From contig NC_089743.1 of NCBI RefSeq assembly GCF_040412425.1, positions 83,017,471 to 83,081,470 on the forward strand: a stretch of 64,000 bases of DNA. Direction: 5' to 3'. Numbering within the stretch: the first letter of the stretch is position 1; each line of letters starts with the position of its first letter. The notes under the pieces are model-generated. The model ran no database searches. It was given only the letters and a program-made list of their open reading frames with translations, and was not told where the DNA came from. This document shows, piece by piece, positions 1-13,643 of the stretch. Source of the stretch: Macrobrachium rosenbergii (Eukaryota; Arthropoda; Malacostraca; Decapoda; Palaemonidae). A program made the position numbers and the translations under genes.

Positions 1-210
1 AGGGAGGTAGCGCTGTCAGCGCACCTCAAGTGGTGTACTGTAGGTGTTACTGAAGGTTGTTTGCGGCGTCCCTTCAGCTCCTAGCTGAACCCACATTTTA
101 GCATTTTACTTTACTTCCTTTCCAATTCCTTTTTTTCAATCTTGCTGTCCAACCACTCCAACTCCCTCTTTTCACTGTCTTAAGCCCTGAAAGGTTGAAA
201 GTGCCCCATA
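1..210 (+). repeat. Dispersed decapod-type repeat, copy A (cut by window start)
   Basis: The segment reads GTAGCGCTGTCAGCGCACC, then a GCGTCCCTTCAGCTCCTAGCTG core, then a C/T-rich tail. The same order (GTAGTGCC, CATTACTTAAGG, GCGTCC, GGCCCCTAGCTGCAACCCC, TTTTACTGTACTTCC) is seen at 28900-29120, which shows that it is a dispersed family. I recall this core from decapod sequences, but the class (SINE or other) is not decided by the sequence. No coding frame is recognised. The left end may lie outside the window. Confidence 0.6.
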
Positions 211-462
211 AATCAATCATGCCGTTCTCCTACGTAGTAAAATATATTCTAATAAAAAAAAGATGGCTCCAGATATTGTTAACCTGCCAATTTTTAGCTA
301 GGATTTTTAGGATAAGAGCGCTAGCTCAGTGTTGCTGTCCCTATTGTTTATTAAGAGAATTTCTATCTGACAAGCGATGGCCATTCAATGTCTTTCACTC
401 ATTCAAACACTGTTTGATTTAATTTGGTGAATTGTAAGACCCAAAATGTAGCAAACGCACAC

Positions 463-465
<3 letters not shown>

Positions 466-528
<63 letters not shown>

Positions 529-533
529 AATAC

Positions 534-578
<45 letters not shown>

Positions 579-590
579 CACACACATATG
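466..590. repeat. (AT)n microsatellite, interrupted
   Basis: Two long TA runs are separated by a short AATATATAAATACATATACA interruption and end in (CA)4. The open frames across it on both strands are only IYIYIY translations of the repeat. Confidence 0.95.
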
Positions 591-713
591 TCATCTGCTG
601 TTTAGCTTAATGACGATAAATAAACTATAGCAAGCTAACAGAGAAAGAAAGAAGTGGTATTGGTGCTAAGTAAGAATGCCGGACTGAATGACAATTATTT
701 TTTAAAAGTATTT

Positions 714-714
<1 letters not shown>

Positions 715-791
<77 letters not shown>

Positions 792-829
792 ATTTATACT
801 GTATGATATATATGTGTGTGTATATACTG

Positions 830-919
<90 letters not shown>
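715..919. repeat. Compound (AT)n-(GT)n-(AT)n-(GA)n microsatellite
   Basis: A TA run to about 766 is followed by (GT)13, a short unique-looking stretch with TATACTGTA, a second TA run of about 78 bases, and a short GAGAGAGAGG end. The transitions are clean, as in compound microsatellites. The 99- and 76-residue frames here are repeat translations. Confidence 0.95.
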
Positions 920-2343
920 GAAAGACTGAGTGTCTGTACGTGAATACATGCATGTGTGAAATGCAACAGGTTTCTATAATGAAGAAAAACAAATAGGGCA
1001 TCTTGATTTCACAGTCACCATTCCATTTAGTATAAAATTAGTTAGTCTTTGATTTAGTCTATCGATTTCATCAGTTATGTTACACAATAATACAGTTTTT
1101 CAAGGTGGTCAACTTCTCAGAATCCCAGGTTATTTGCATTTCATAGTAAATAGCTTTTACTTAGATTGCAATTTACATGAAAATCAGGAATGCATACTGT
1201 GTTTTACTCTTGCTTTACTGATTTTCGCCACTTTGTAAATATTTCCACGCGTGAGTAGAATGTATTAATACTGAATATGTTCACGACTAACTTGTTAGTG
1301 TGTGTCCATAAGTCATCACAGTTATTTTTATAGAATGTTCTCATACTGACTCAACGTAATGTGGGTCTTTGTAGTCCTGTTAAATTGTGTCTGTGTATGA
1401 AATGTTTGTAATTTTTAGCTCAGTCCTGTGATTTGTGTATAATGATTAGAGTAACTCGATTTGTGACAAGCATAAATTTTGCCCCATCTTTTTGAATCAT
1501 GGATACTGAGATTTTTATTTAAATATACCCTTACTGGGAAACTGAGCCACGAGTTAAACTGACATTCATGATGAAGTTCCCATACGTTTCTCTAAAGGAC
1601 TGTGCCAGTCATTCAGAAAAACATTTATTTCAGTCCAGGCAATTTCCGCCCAGCGAAAGCCGCTTGGAGAGCAGATTCGGGTGCCAGCAGAGTCCCAGAA
1701 GGTGAATGACCAAAGAAGCTGAGGCACAGACGTGATCTTTGCCTAGACCTATTATTATCCCGCAACTCCGTCCGTGCGTGTCAGTGTTACTGACTTTTCT
1801 CTGGCGGGACTCCGAGGTCTATGAGGATTTGTCGCTATGAGCCACAGCTTTTCTTCACGCCTACGATGATTTCTACGCGGCGCTTGAGACACTTTCGTGT
1901 TTACGGAAGAGAGGCGGCGGGAAAAAGACACTACTTGAGGGTCTCGTGAAATGTCTGGGCCTCTGTTTATGGTCATGTCTGGTGATGTGGCATGTTTATG
2001 ATTATTATAGAATTCCTTCCTCTTCGACGTATAATTGTTCGTCATTATTTCCAGTGGGAAAGGCGAAAGGCACTCATTCTTAAATCATGTGTCGAAAATA
2101 ATTACTGATGTTAGCTGAAGTTATTAAACGATAAAAAATACTATATTTGAGGGGAGACAGTTAATTATTCCCTCCAGTGAGGATGTTCTATTTTTGGTTC
2201 AGTTTCTTTGTTACTCTGTTCAGAGGATTTTGAAGAAAGTGATGTGTGAATGTTATAGACATTTCACAAAAAGGCAGGCTTGTATTGAACAAGAAGTGAT
2301 TAGAGTTTGGGAGAGATAACAATGTAACGTTTAGCGAATAGGG

Positions 2344-2344
<1 letters not shown>
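920..2344. other. Unassigned non-coding stretch with a GC-richer block
   Basis: No gene or mobile element is recognised. About 1640-1960 is clearly richer in G and C than its surroundings and holds a 96-codon minus-strand frame (1755-2045). That protein is basic and low in hydrophobics, matches nothing I know, and has no flanking splice-site pattern I would trust. A conserved regulatory block is one possibility. Confidence 0.5.

Positions 2345-2406
<62 letters not shown>
2345..2406. repeat. (CT)31 microsatellite
   Basis: A pure CT run on the plus strand. The overlapping minus-strand frame is an RERERE artefact. Confidence 0.97.
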
Positions 2407-2409
<3 letters not shown>

Positions 2410-2531
2410 ACGTGGCACCCTAGATTTAATTAGACTAGGAAAGTCTTTTTAAGAGTATACCTGTCAGTGCTTAGCCTTGGCAGCGATCTCCGAGTGTTCT
2501 TGTTTCATTTGTTCTGGTCTTCATGTCATCA

Positions 2532-2533
<2 letters not shown>

Positions 2534-2611
<78 letters not shown>

Positions 2612-2615
2612 ATCA

Positions 2616-2671
<56 letters not shown>

Positions 2672-2679
2672 CATCATCA

Positions 2680-2717
<38 letters not shown>

Positions 2718-2721
2718 ATCA

Positions 2722-2760
<39 letters not shown>

Positions 2761-2797
2761 TTATATAAATATATATATACATATATATATGTATATT

Positions 2798-2856
<59 letters not shown>

Positions 2857-2868
2857 TATATATATATA
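2534..2868. repeat. Higher-order repeat: GTCATCAATC spacers between (AT)n blocks
   Basis: Four TA runs are each preceded by TCATCAATC or GTCATCAATC (about 2525, 2608, 2670 and 2715). The interruption is thus repeated with the microsatellite. The last part degenerates into TACATTTATATAAA and ATACATACATACAT. The four overlapping plus and minus frames are repeat translations. Confidence 0.9.
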
Positions 2869-3081
2869 GCTCACCCTTTATCCGGATTTAGTACTCATAA
2901 GACTCTCAATCTTGGCATGACTTGTGTATTGCTGTGTGCTGTAAATATGTCTAGTTGTGGTATTTTCATCACGAAGTTATCGCTTGAATGACTGCATATA
3001 GTAATGTTAATTTAACAGCAATCGTTTCTCTTGATATTGGGAAACTGGCGGTTTTTATTCCATGAGGCGTTGATTAAAGGA

Positions 3082-3736
<655 letters not shown>

Positions 3737-4057
3737 AAGTGATTTTCAGCCTGTGGGCCATGGGCAGTTCTGAGGGGGACCATCCCAGGGACATCTTCAA
3801 AATAATATTTAAAAAATGAAAAATCATTTACAGCAAATGCAGGCCAGTACTTTCTTTCATAACTGAAAATGTATAACTAACTAATGAAGTGATCTGAAAA
3901 ATAATTCCATAAATGACAATGTAAAACTAATAAAGTGTTCTGAAAATGCTTTATAATAATTCTGTTATCATCATTACACAATTCTGAAGGGCAGTGGGCC
4001 ATGAGTATTAGGGATGCCAAAAATGGGCCATGGGCTCAAAAAGGTTGAAAACCACTG
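3737..4057 (+). mobile_element. hAT-type MITE with 8-bp target duplication
   Basis: The 321-bp element starts AAGTGATTTTCAGCCT and ends AGGTTGAAAACCACTG, so the ends are inverted repeats matching at 13 of 16 positions. It is flanked by perfect 8-bp copies of GTGTAGAT (3729-3736 and 4058-4065). An 8-bp duplication and CAGTGGTT-like ends are typical of the hAT superfamily. There is no transposase frame, so it is non-autonomous and would have depended on an enzyme encoded elsewhere. GGGCCATGGGC-like words occur near both ends. Similar elements lie at 39130-39369 and 47763-48162. Confidence 0.88.
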
Positions 4058-4065
4058 GTGTAGAT

Positions 4066-4993
4066 TGAACAGTTCCCCCACTGCCTCGACCAGATGGTTC
4101 CGTCATTGACTAACCAAATGAAATGGCAACCCTTCTTGGCTGTGTTTAGCAGTAAGCAGAGCAATGATAAATCTGATGACTCATTTTCAGGTTTTCTTGA
4201 AACTAATTAGTTTAGCTTTTCTGTCCTGTAAAATTAAAAATCTTGTTTACTCATCCTTGATGTTTCTGGAGATGCAGATCCAAATGGTATCTTCCTTTTG
4301 TATTTTGTGAAAACTGCTGATTATTTGCCTTCAGAGTTGGCTGATACTTTTCGTATGTTAGCCAGCCAGAAGGGGGTCTTTTTTGCCCACTTTGGAAAAT
4401 TTGTAATAGTTCTCTGTTAGGTAAATATAATTGGTGTATCTAATGATAACTGCTAAAATATCTATATAACCCCACATTATCTAATGTACTTTTCAAAATA
4501 CGAAGCGCAATGTTTTTATTTCACTAATATGTCGCTTAGTCATTGCGTTGGATAAAGGCGCTTGTTGTTAATCATTTGAAGGGGCGTGATTTACTGAATT
4601 TCGATCGCTCTATCACTTCTTTAAACAAGTAGAACCTTCATATGTGGTTTTAAAAAATGCAGACTTCCGCAGAGGAGAGGTGATTAAACCCTTTATTCCT
4701 TTGTCCTGTGGGTAATTGTGTTCGTCTTTTTGAGGACCAAGTTTGAGAAATGTTAGAATTTTAGAGGCGAAATATATCAACTTACGTAGCTAAGACTTTG
4801 ACATGCGTGGAATCGTTAAATGTGCATTATTCTTGACATTATGAACATTTCTGTAGTATCATAACCGTGTCAAACTGATTTTTTCCGATTTATTACTCAC
4901 TTAACATTAAGACTGAATATTATCTTTACTTTCCGTCTCGGCATTTTTGTGTCTCTCTCGTGCTTCCTTTGTTTCTTCATCTTTTCCAAACAT
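4066..4993. other. Unassigned AT-rich stretch
   Basis: No repeat family, RNA gene or convincing exon is seen. All open frames are short. Confidence 0.5.
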
Positions 4994-5282
4994 TTTATGA
5001 CAAGACTCGACTCGATTATTTTTCAGCCACTGTTTTCAAAATGTTATCTGATTAATCTTTCTGGGAATTATGAGCGCCAATTTTATTTTTTGTTTGAATT
5101 TTAATACCTTCTGAGAGCAGCTGTATTTGGATTTTTAATTTGCATATGAAGGCTGACTGTGAAAAAGTTGTTTTAAAATCATATGTACTAGCACGTAAGA
5201 GAACTTAGCATGAAGGACTTGTATAAGGCTAACAGCATGTAGACGATCTGTTACCTTGCACTTGTATATTACCATTTTACAG

Positions 5283-5346
<64 letters not shown>

Positions 5347-5361
5347 GTGTTTATATTTATA

Positions 5362-5429
<68 letters not shown>

Positions 5430-5766
5430 AAATGGTAATATATAAGTGCTAAAGTAACAGAACGTTATCAACCAAATTGTGGGATTTTTTTCCATCCGAG
5501 ACCAGTAGCACCAACCCGCCTACATATTGTTAGCCTTAGAAGTTCTTTCATTTTAAGTTCTCTTACGTGCTAGTACATATGATTTTAAATAATTTTGCAG
5601 TCAGCCTTCATTTGAAAAATTAAAAATTCAAATACAACTGCTCTCAAAAGTATTACAATTCAAAAAAAAAGTAAAAATGGAACTTATAATTCCCAGAAAG
5701 CTTAAACAGATCACATTTTAAAAGGAGTGGCTGAGAAATAATCGAGTCGAGTCCCATAAAACCCTC
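4994..5766. repeat. Large inverted repeat (IR1) with an (AT)n centre
   Basis: The left arm (about 4994-5284) and right arm (about 5424-5766) are reverse complements over most of their length. Shared words include GACTCGACTCGATTATTT, TTTCTGGGAATTAT, GAGAGCAG, GAAGGCTGACTG and ATCATATGTACTAGCACG. The right arm has extra sequence near 5455-5520. The centre is the (AT)n tract 5285-5424. No protein is recognised in the arms. The outer right end carries GAGTCCCATAAAACCCTC plus a CA-rich tail, a motif that recurs at the inner ends of IR2. It could be a foldback element or an inverted duplication. Confidence 0.85.
5285..5424. repeat. (AT)n tract at the centre of IR1
   Basis: Two TA runs are separated by GTATATATATGTGTTTATATTTATATC. 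The tract separates the two inverted arms exactly, so the locus can fold into a long hairpin. Confidence 0.95.
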
Positions 5767-5804
5767 ACACACGCACACACACATTTACAATTACATATAT
5801 AATG

Positions 5805-5891
5805 GAGTGTTTATTCAGAAAGTTACAAGCCTCCTTGGACAAACAGTCCACATTATCAAGAAAGCCTGTAACTTTTTCTGAATAAATACTC
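5805..5891. repeat. 87-nt near-perfect hairpin
   Basis: GAGTGTTTATTCAGAAA at the left pairs with TTTCTGAATAAATACTC at the right with one G-T wobble. After a two-base bulge, GTTACA pairs with TGTAAC. This gives about 23 base pairs closed by a loop of roughly 35 nt. It lies between IR1 and the next microsatellite. It could be a tiny foldback element; the size would also suit a small-RNA precursor, but nothing else supports that. Confidence 0.8.
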
Positions 5892-5969
5892 AATCAGGTA
5901 CCATCCAGTTTGAATGAGGTCCTTTTAGTAATTCTACTAATGCACAGAACAATTGTGTATGTGATAAAG

Positions 5970-7906
<1,937 letters not shown>

Positions 7907-10022
7907 ATGGGTCATCTCGCATAGCCCATGTTTTCATAATGAACTACTAAAAAACTGAATATGAACAACAAAATTTAGAAAGCTAAACGTGAAGTTTTCC
8001 CTTTAGCTTTCTCTTCTTGCAAGTGACACCGTTGGAAATCCTTCTGTGTTCTTTGTTTGATTTTCTTTCCTCTTCCGCACTTGAACCCTGATACAGTAAT
8101 CAGCGTGAATGAAATGTCAGAAATAATTTTTTGTTGACAGGGCGCAGTTCTCGTCGAAGTAATTGTCTCCCCGACGTCAAGGGAAAAAAAATCTGTTATG
8201 GATTATAATGACAGAAAAAGCATTCCGGAAAAAATATCGCATGTTGAAATTGACATGACGAATTGGTGATTGTCTGAAATATTCTTTCGAGCGCGAAGAT
8301 ATTTCATTTCATGGGCGTGAGAAGGCTTTTGAGTAATGGAACATATTAAAGTTGTTTTTCTATTATCGTCCGCGTTGATACAGGAAAGGAATTTTGTTTT
8401 GACACGCTTATTATGGAAGTTTTCCTGCTATGTTGGTTCTTTGTACAAGTTTGTTCACGTTTATTGGAACTGTTCTCTTAGAGTTATAGACATTAAATGC
8501 CTTATGACTGGGAAAAGTAAAACAATTATGAGATTTATAATAGGGTCCCAATTTGTTGATGAACACTGACATATCCTTATCAAAAGGAAAACCGTTGGCT
8601 TCAGGCAAAGTAGAAAGAGATATAAGGTAATAAAATGTATGGCTGGAAATTAAAAAAAAAAATAAAGGGGACAAAATATGAAGAATTCATTAGGCAGATT
8701 TCTGGTGAGCTGTTACGGAATTCTACACAGCTTCCTGACACAAATTCTCCAAATTAGTGGAGGATTCAGTAGTACTGAGCGCTCTTCCAGAGAATATTCT
8801 TTTTCAGTTTGTTCCAAATTCACCCTAAATATGGCGAGGAGGAGATCTTGAGCTTGAAATTGAATTACCACAACATAAAAAACATTCGCCAGAATTCAAA
8901 AGTCAAAACTGTTGCCACTGACTATCAAGGATCGTATTTTCGCTACTTCGATGCGTAGATAACCTGATTAAACTGCATACCAGATAGTGTTTAAGTGTCA
9001 TTCTCGACAAGAACAAGCTGGGAGCAATAATATATGTATCAAAAAACTACCATCACCCAATCATTAAAAATTGTAACGAGGCAGCCACATTATCACTGCT
9101 CCTCGAGCAATAAGAATTTATTTTATACGGCAGCCATATTCATCGGTGTCCTAAAACAGCGAGCATATATTTTATGAAAAATTAATTAAAAAGGAAAAGG
9201 GATGGCATCCTTTAGGACTACTAAAAATTCCAACCCATGATGAAAGACAATGAAAGGTGAGATAACCATGAACATTTTTATAAAAAAAAAAAAAATAAGT
9301 ATTTAAAGAAATGCTACTATCCTATAGTAAGGAATAAGTTTCTGTCATACAAATGGAACGTCCTTTGACACGTAATTGAAACAGCGGTGAGAGATCCGCT
9401 TAGCGTATTGGCTACTGTGCGTATGGATGAAGTTGGTGGTTGCTACGTGCCCCAAGGCAAGCTCTTGACATTTAGAGACTGCACATAATACATGGCCTTG
9501 GCACCTAGTTGTCATCTCTCTTTGCCGTGTTTTCTTTGGGGTGACACCTTCATCCTCACATGTATGTGTGAGAAGAGCCTTACCGGTCAGAATTTACAAG
9601 GACTTGATGGTAGGCGAGATGGAGCAGTCACAGGTAAATTGCACCGAGAGTGAAGGGTTCCACTTTAATTAAAAGAACGACGGGACAATAATTAAAAGAA
9701 CGGCAGGACAAGAGAGAAGATGTAAGATCTGGTAACTGGGTCTATGACTGAGGTGCATAAGACGAGAGTGCTTGAGCAAAACATCTCGAGATACAAGACT
9801 TATCTTGCTTTTTCCAGCCATATTAATTTTACTAAACTGACGATCAAAACTGTTACTGTTTCAAGGAAGAGAAAGCGAATTAATCTTTCCCGTTGTAATT
9901 AAATAAAAAGATACAAATGTGGATGAGTGAGACTCAAATCATGTTTCACCTATCACACTGCCATAGGTTTCATGATAAGCATCTCATCCTGGACGTACTT
10001 GTACAATAAATGGGAGGTCACT
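7907..10022. other. Unassigned stretch
   Basis: No gene, RNA or known repeat is recognised. Two overlapping opposite-strand frames at 8336-8674 have no recognisable domain. A short direct repeat of AATTAAAAGAACG is present near 9667 and 9692. Confidence 0.5.
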
Positions 10023-10137
10023 TCTAGGATTAAAGTAGGATTGAAGGATATCCAGGATTAAAGGTCTAGGATTAAAGTAGGATGAAAGGACTGCTAGGAT
10101 TGAAGGTCTAGGATTAAAGTGGGATTGAATGATGTCC
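10023..10137. repeat. 42-bp minisatellite, about 2.7 copies
   Basis: Units start at 10023, 10065 and 10107, each beginning TCTAGGATTAAAGTAGGAT or a one-base variant; the last is cut short at about 31 bp. AGGATTAAAG-type words also recur inside each unit, so the 42-bp unit may itself derive from a ~20-bp motif. Confidence 0.9.
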
Positions 10138-10319
10138 TTTGTAACTCCAGCAATGTCAGAAGATAATCCAGTAATCTAAAAAACATTAAGTTGTGTCTGC
10201 TTTTTGAGCAGGTAATTCGTTTACTGTAGTAGGGAGCTTGATCTTATAAAGAAATTTGAAATTAACATTTTGCGCAGTAAGAAAATGGGGTAAATTTGAT
10301 ATTCCAAGAAAAAATTGCT

Positions 10320-10322
<3 letters not shown>

Positions 10323-10404
<82 letters not shown>
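10323..10404. repeat. (AT)41 microsatellite
   Basis: Pure TA run. The 72-codon frame through it is a repeat artefact. Confidence 0.97.
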
Positions 10405-11615
<1,211 letters not shown>

Positions 11616-11659
11616 TGCTGGCCTGTGGTTTCCTTGAAGAAGGGAGGATGAAGTCCGTG

Positions 11660-11989
11660 TTCCTCTGTATGTTGATTTATACTCACAGCAGTTCTTCGTT
11701 GGATGAGTCGGTAGAGTTGTTGGCTAGCACTCTGCTAGGCCCGAGTTCGAGTCTCTGGCCAGCCAATGAAGAATTAGAGGAATTTGTTTCTGGTGATAGA
11801 AATTCATTTCTCGCTATAATGTGGTTGGATTCATAATAAGTTGCAGGTCCTTGCTAGGCAGCAATTGGTTTCTTAGCCGTAAAAATAAGTCTAATTCTTC
11901 GGGCCAGCCCTAGGAGAGCTGTTAATTAGCTCAATGGTCTGGTTAAACTGGTTTAATTCCTCTGTATGTTGTTGATTTATACTCACAGC
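11660..11989. other. SINE target duplication, ~30 bp flanking copies
   Basis: 11660-11689 and 11957-11989 are the same sequence (TTCCTCTGTATGTTG then ATTTATACTCACAGC), except for one extra TTG in the right copy. They bracket the SINE exactly and lie within the GIY-YIG coding remnant. The length is long for a SINE duplication but clear. Confidence 0.88.
11690..11956 (+). mobile_element. tRNA-derived SINE, copy 1
   Basis: A tRNA-like head carries an A-box-like GATGAGTCGGTA (11702) and a B-box GAGTTCGAGTC (11743), as in RNA polymerase III promoters. It is followed by a body with AATGAAGAATTAGAG, GGTGATAGAAATTCATTTCTC and GCCAGCCCTAGGAGAGCTG. The body is shared with 27229-27511 and partly with 59890-60005. 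Flanking target duplications prove insertion. It carries no protein and would have used a LINE-encoded enzyme. Confidence 0.9.
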
Positions 11990-12189
11990 TTCTGCTCTTT
12001 GCAGTCTGTGGAACCGGCCTTCTCTTTCCACGATCTCTGTGCTTGCTAATATTTCTTCCAGTGTTGGTTTACAGTCGTGGCCTACGAAGTGATGGAATAT
12101 TGCCCCTCGGCTACGGTGCCTGCGTAGAGTGGTAGTGGTTCGACCTACGTAGCAATTGCTAAGGACTTGACATGTCCCTCCAGTACATC

Positions 12190-12652
12190 TGTGAGAATCC
12201 GGCAGACAAGAGCAACAGGACACCCTTGAACACAACTATCGGCCAGAGACGGGAATCACGCCCTTGCCCACGCTCTTTGCAGTATGGGGCGTGTCGTATG
12301 GAGCACCAGGAATATACTTCCCGCCACACAGACCACAAGCGAGACAATGAGACCCGCTGACCAAAAGAATTTTAGCACCCCAATGCTGTCATGTTTAAGA
12401 TTTTAGGCGTAACTGCAAAGTCCACATGTAGTACTAAAAACTTCGTATGTCAATTTGTAATTTAGTCCTGAAGTTGTTGCCGATGAGGGAGGAAGCGTTC
12501 CGTCGACTAGAATAAGTAAATGGGGAGAAACGTGAATAATTTTTCCTTATTTCTGAGGAGCTGCCTGAAGAGAAAAAGAAGTATAGACTGATTCAAAGTC
12601 AAGATAAAAGATATATCTGCGACTAATGCCATTGACTTCAAAAAGGAAGTGC
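12190..12652 (-). mobile_element. Right arm of the inverted Penelope-like terminal repeat
   Basis: Reverse complement of 11120-11615 over its whole length, with substitutions and a ~25-bp deletion. Read on the minus strand it lies 5' of the GIY-YIG remnant. Its inner part also encodes, in the GIY-YIG frame, GLCGGKYIPGAPYDTPHT, interrupted by a stop before the Cys-rich lead. Its own hammerhead-like motif is on the plus strand, opposite to the endonuclease, as expected for an inverted terminal repeat. Confidence 0.75.
12463..12509 (+). ncRNA. Hammerhead-ribozyme-like motif, degenerate copy
   Basis: Stem I TAGTC/GACTA and stem III GCG/CGT with a TTC loop and the following C are kept. The core has changed: CTGAAGT replaces CTGAAGA (A9 to T), and the first stem III pair is now G-T. 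Stem II can still fold partly (GCC/GGG region around GATGA). This is the mirror partner of the motif at 11262-11307; it is probably inactive. Confidence 0.4.
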
Positions 12653-12673
12653 ATAAGAGGAGAGAATTAATTA

Positions 12674-12815
<142 letters not shown>

Positions 12816-12901
12816 TCTTTCTGTAATAGCTCCAGCAACTCTATCTTATACCGTACTATCATTATATTTGCAATGTACACTTACTCTATAAGGTTGTAAG
12901 G

Positions 12902-12949
12902 TTTTCCCTACTTTAATTACCATTGACAGGGTAATTAAAGTAGGAAAAA
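12902..12949. repeat. Perfect 15-bp hairpin
   Basis: CCTACTTTAATTACC (12907-12921) and GGTAATTAAAGTAGG (12930-12944) are exact reverse complements with an 8-nt loop. T and A runs outside extend the stem after one mismatch. No function is assigned; the right side ends in an A run. Confidence 0.85.
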
Positions 12950-13039
12950 ATACTAAACTACAGTTTATTTGTTACTTTTATCTTAAGCTCAGTTTTAACT
13001 TTTGATCCAATAAAAAGTCAATAATTTGACGTAAAATAC

Positions 13040-13086
13040 ACACACACAAATTTATATATTATATATTGTGTGTGTGTATATGCATA

Positions 13087-13180
<94 letters not shown>
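13040..13180. repeat. Compound (CA)n/(AT)n/(GT)23 microsatellite
   Basis: Short CA and TA runs, then a TA run, then a GT run of about 46 bases to 13178. Confidence 0.95.
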
Positions 13181-13182
<2 letters not shown>

Positions 13183-13205
13183 AAACACATATTATTTGCC
13201 ATATT

Positions 13206-13278
13206 CTTCTCTTATGCACTTTCTTTTGAAGTCAATGGCATTATTCGCAGATATCTTTTTATCTTGACTTTGAATCTG

Positions 13279-13280
<2 letters not shown>
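13206..13280 (+). mobile_element. Third fragment of the Penelope-like terminal repeat
   Basis: CTTATGCACTTTC, GAAGTCAATGGCATTA, TTCGCAGATATC and ATCTTGACTTTGAATC match the outer ends of both arms (11120 onward on plus; 12652 downward on minus). The match stops where an (AT)n run begins at 13281. It is in the same orientation as the left arm. Confidence 0.8.
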
Positions 13281-13355
<75 letters not shown>

Positions 13356-13418
13356 ATAATATATATAATATATATATATATATATATTATATATATGTAT
13401 GTATGTATAGTATGTATG

Positions 13419-13455
<37 letters not shown>
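13281..13455. repeat. (AT)n with (GTAT)n microsatellite
   Basis: TA runs with several phase breaks and a GTATGTATGTATAGTATGTATG block near 13396-13420. Confidence 0.95.
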
Positions 13456-13458
<3 letters not shown>

Positions 13459-13643
13459 CTGTGTGTATACATATTACTACTATTTCAAGGACGTTTTGCA
13501 ATATGATTTTACGACATTTCGAGGTATACATTAATATATGCTCATTCATACCGCATAATTACATGTTGAATATTCACAGGCTGCCGAAATAGACAACCTG
13601 AAGTTTTGCAGTCTATTGCAGGATCAACCGGTTCACAAAAAAG

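Larger units (their letters stand above)
11625..12235 (-). pseudogene. Penelope-like GIY-YIG endonuclease remnant, split by a SINE
   Basis: Read on the minus strand, the frame contains a Cys-rich lead (CCSCLPDSHRCTGGTC), then NCYVGRTTTTLRR, FHHF, a TLEEILASTEIV segment and LQRAEAVSINQQHTEE. YVG, the Arg after it, the His and the Glu-Asn end fit the GIY-YIG endonuclease that ends Penelope-like proteins; TTTTL after YVG is characteristic of the family. A stop lies upstream of the Cys-rich lead, and no reverse transcriptase is present, so the copy is 5'-truncated and dead. A SINE (11690-11956) interrupts it within the HTEE codons. Joining across the SINE suggests the original frame ended about 15-20 codons later. 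Confidence 0.8.

Noticed and set aside
399..1001. Open frames of IYIYIY, HTHTHT or VCVCVC type here and at every other (AT)n or (GT)n tract (for example 10840-11346, 41154-41645, 56954-57508)
   Set aside because: They are direct translations of dinucleotide repeats, often open on both strands at once, with no other support.
5805..5891. Calling the 87-nt hairpin a microRNA gene
   Set aside because: The stem fits, but so does a miniature foldback element; no conserved mature sequence is recognised.
11702..11760. A tRNA gene at the SINE head
   Set aside because: A-box-like and B-box words are present, but no cloverleaf with an anticodon stem and acceptor pairing can be drawn, and the same head recurs with the SINE body.
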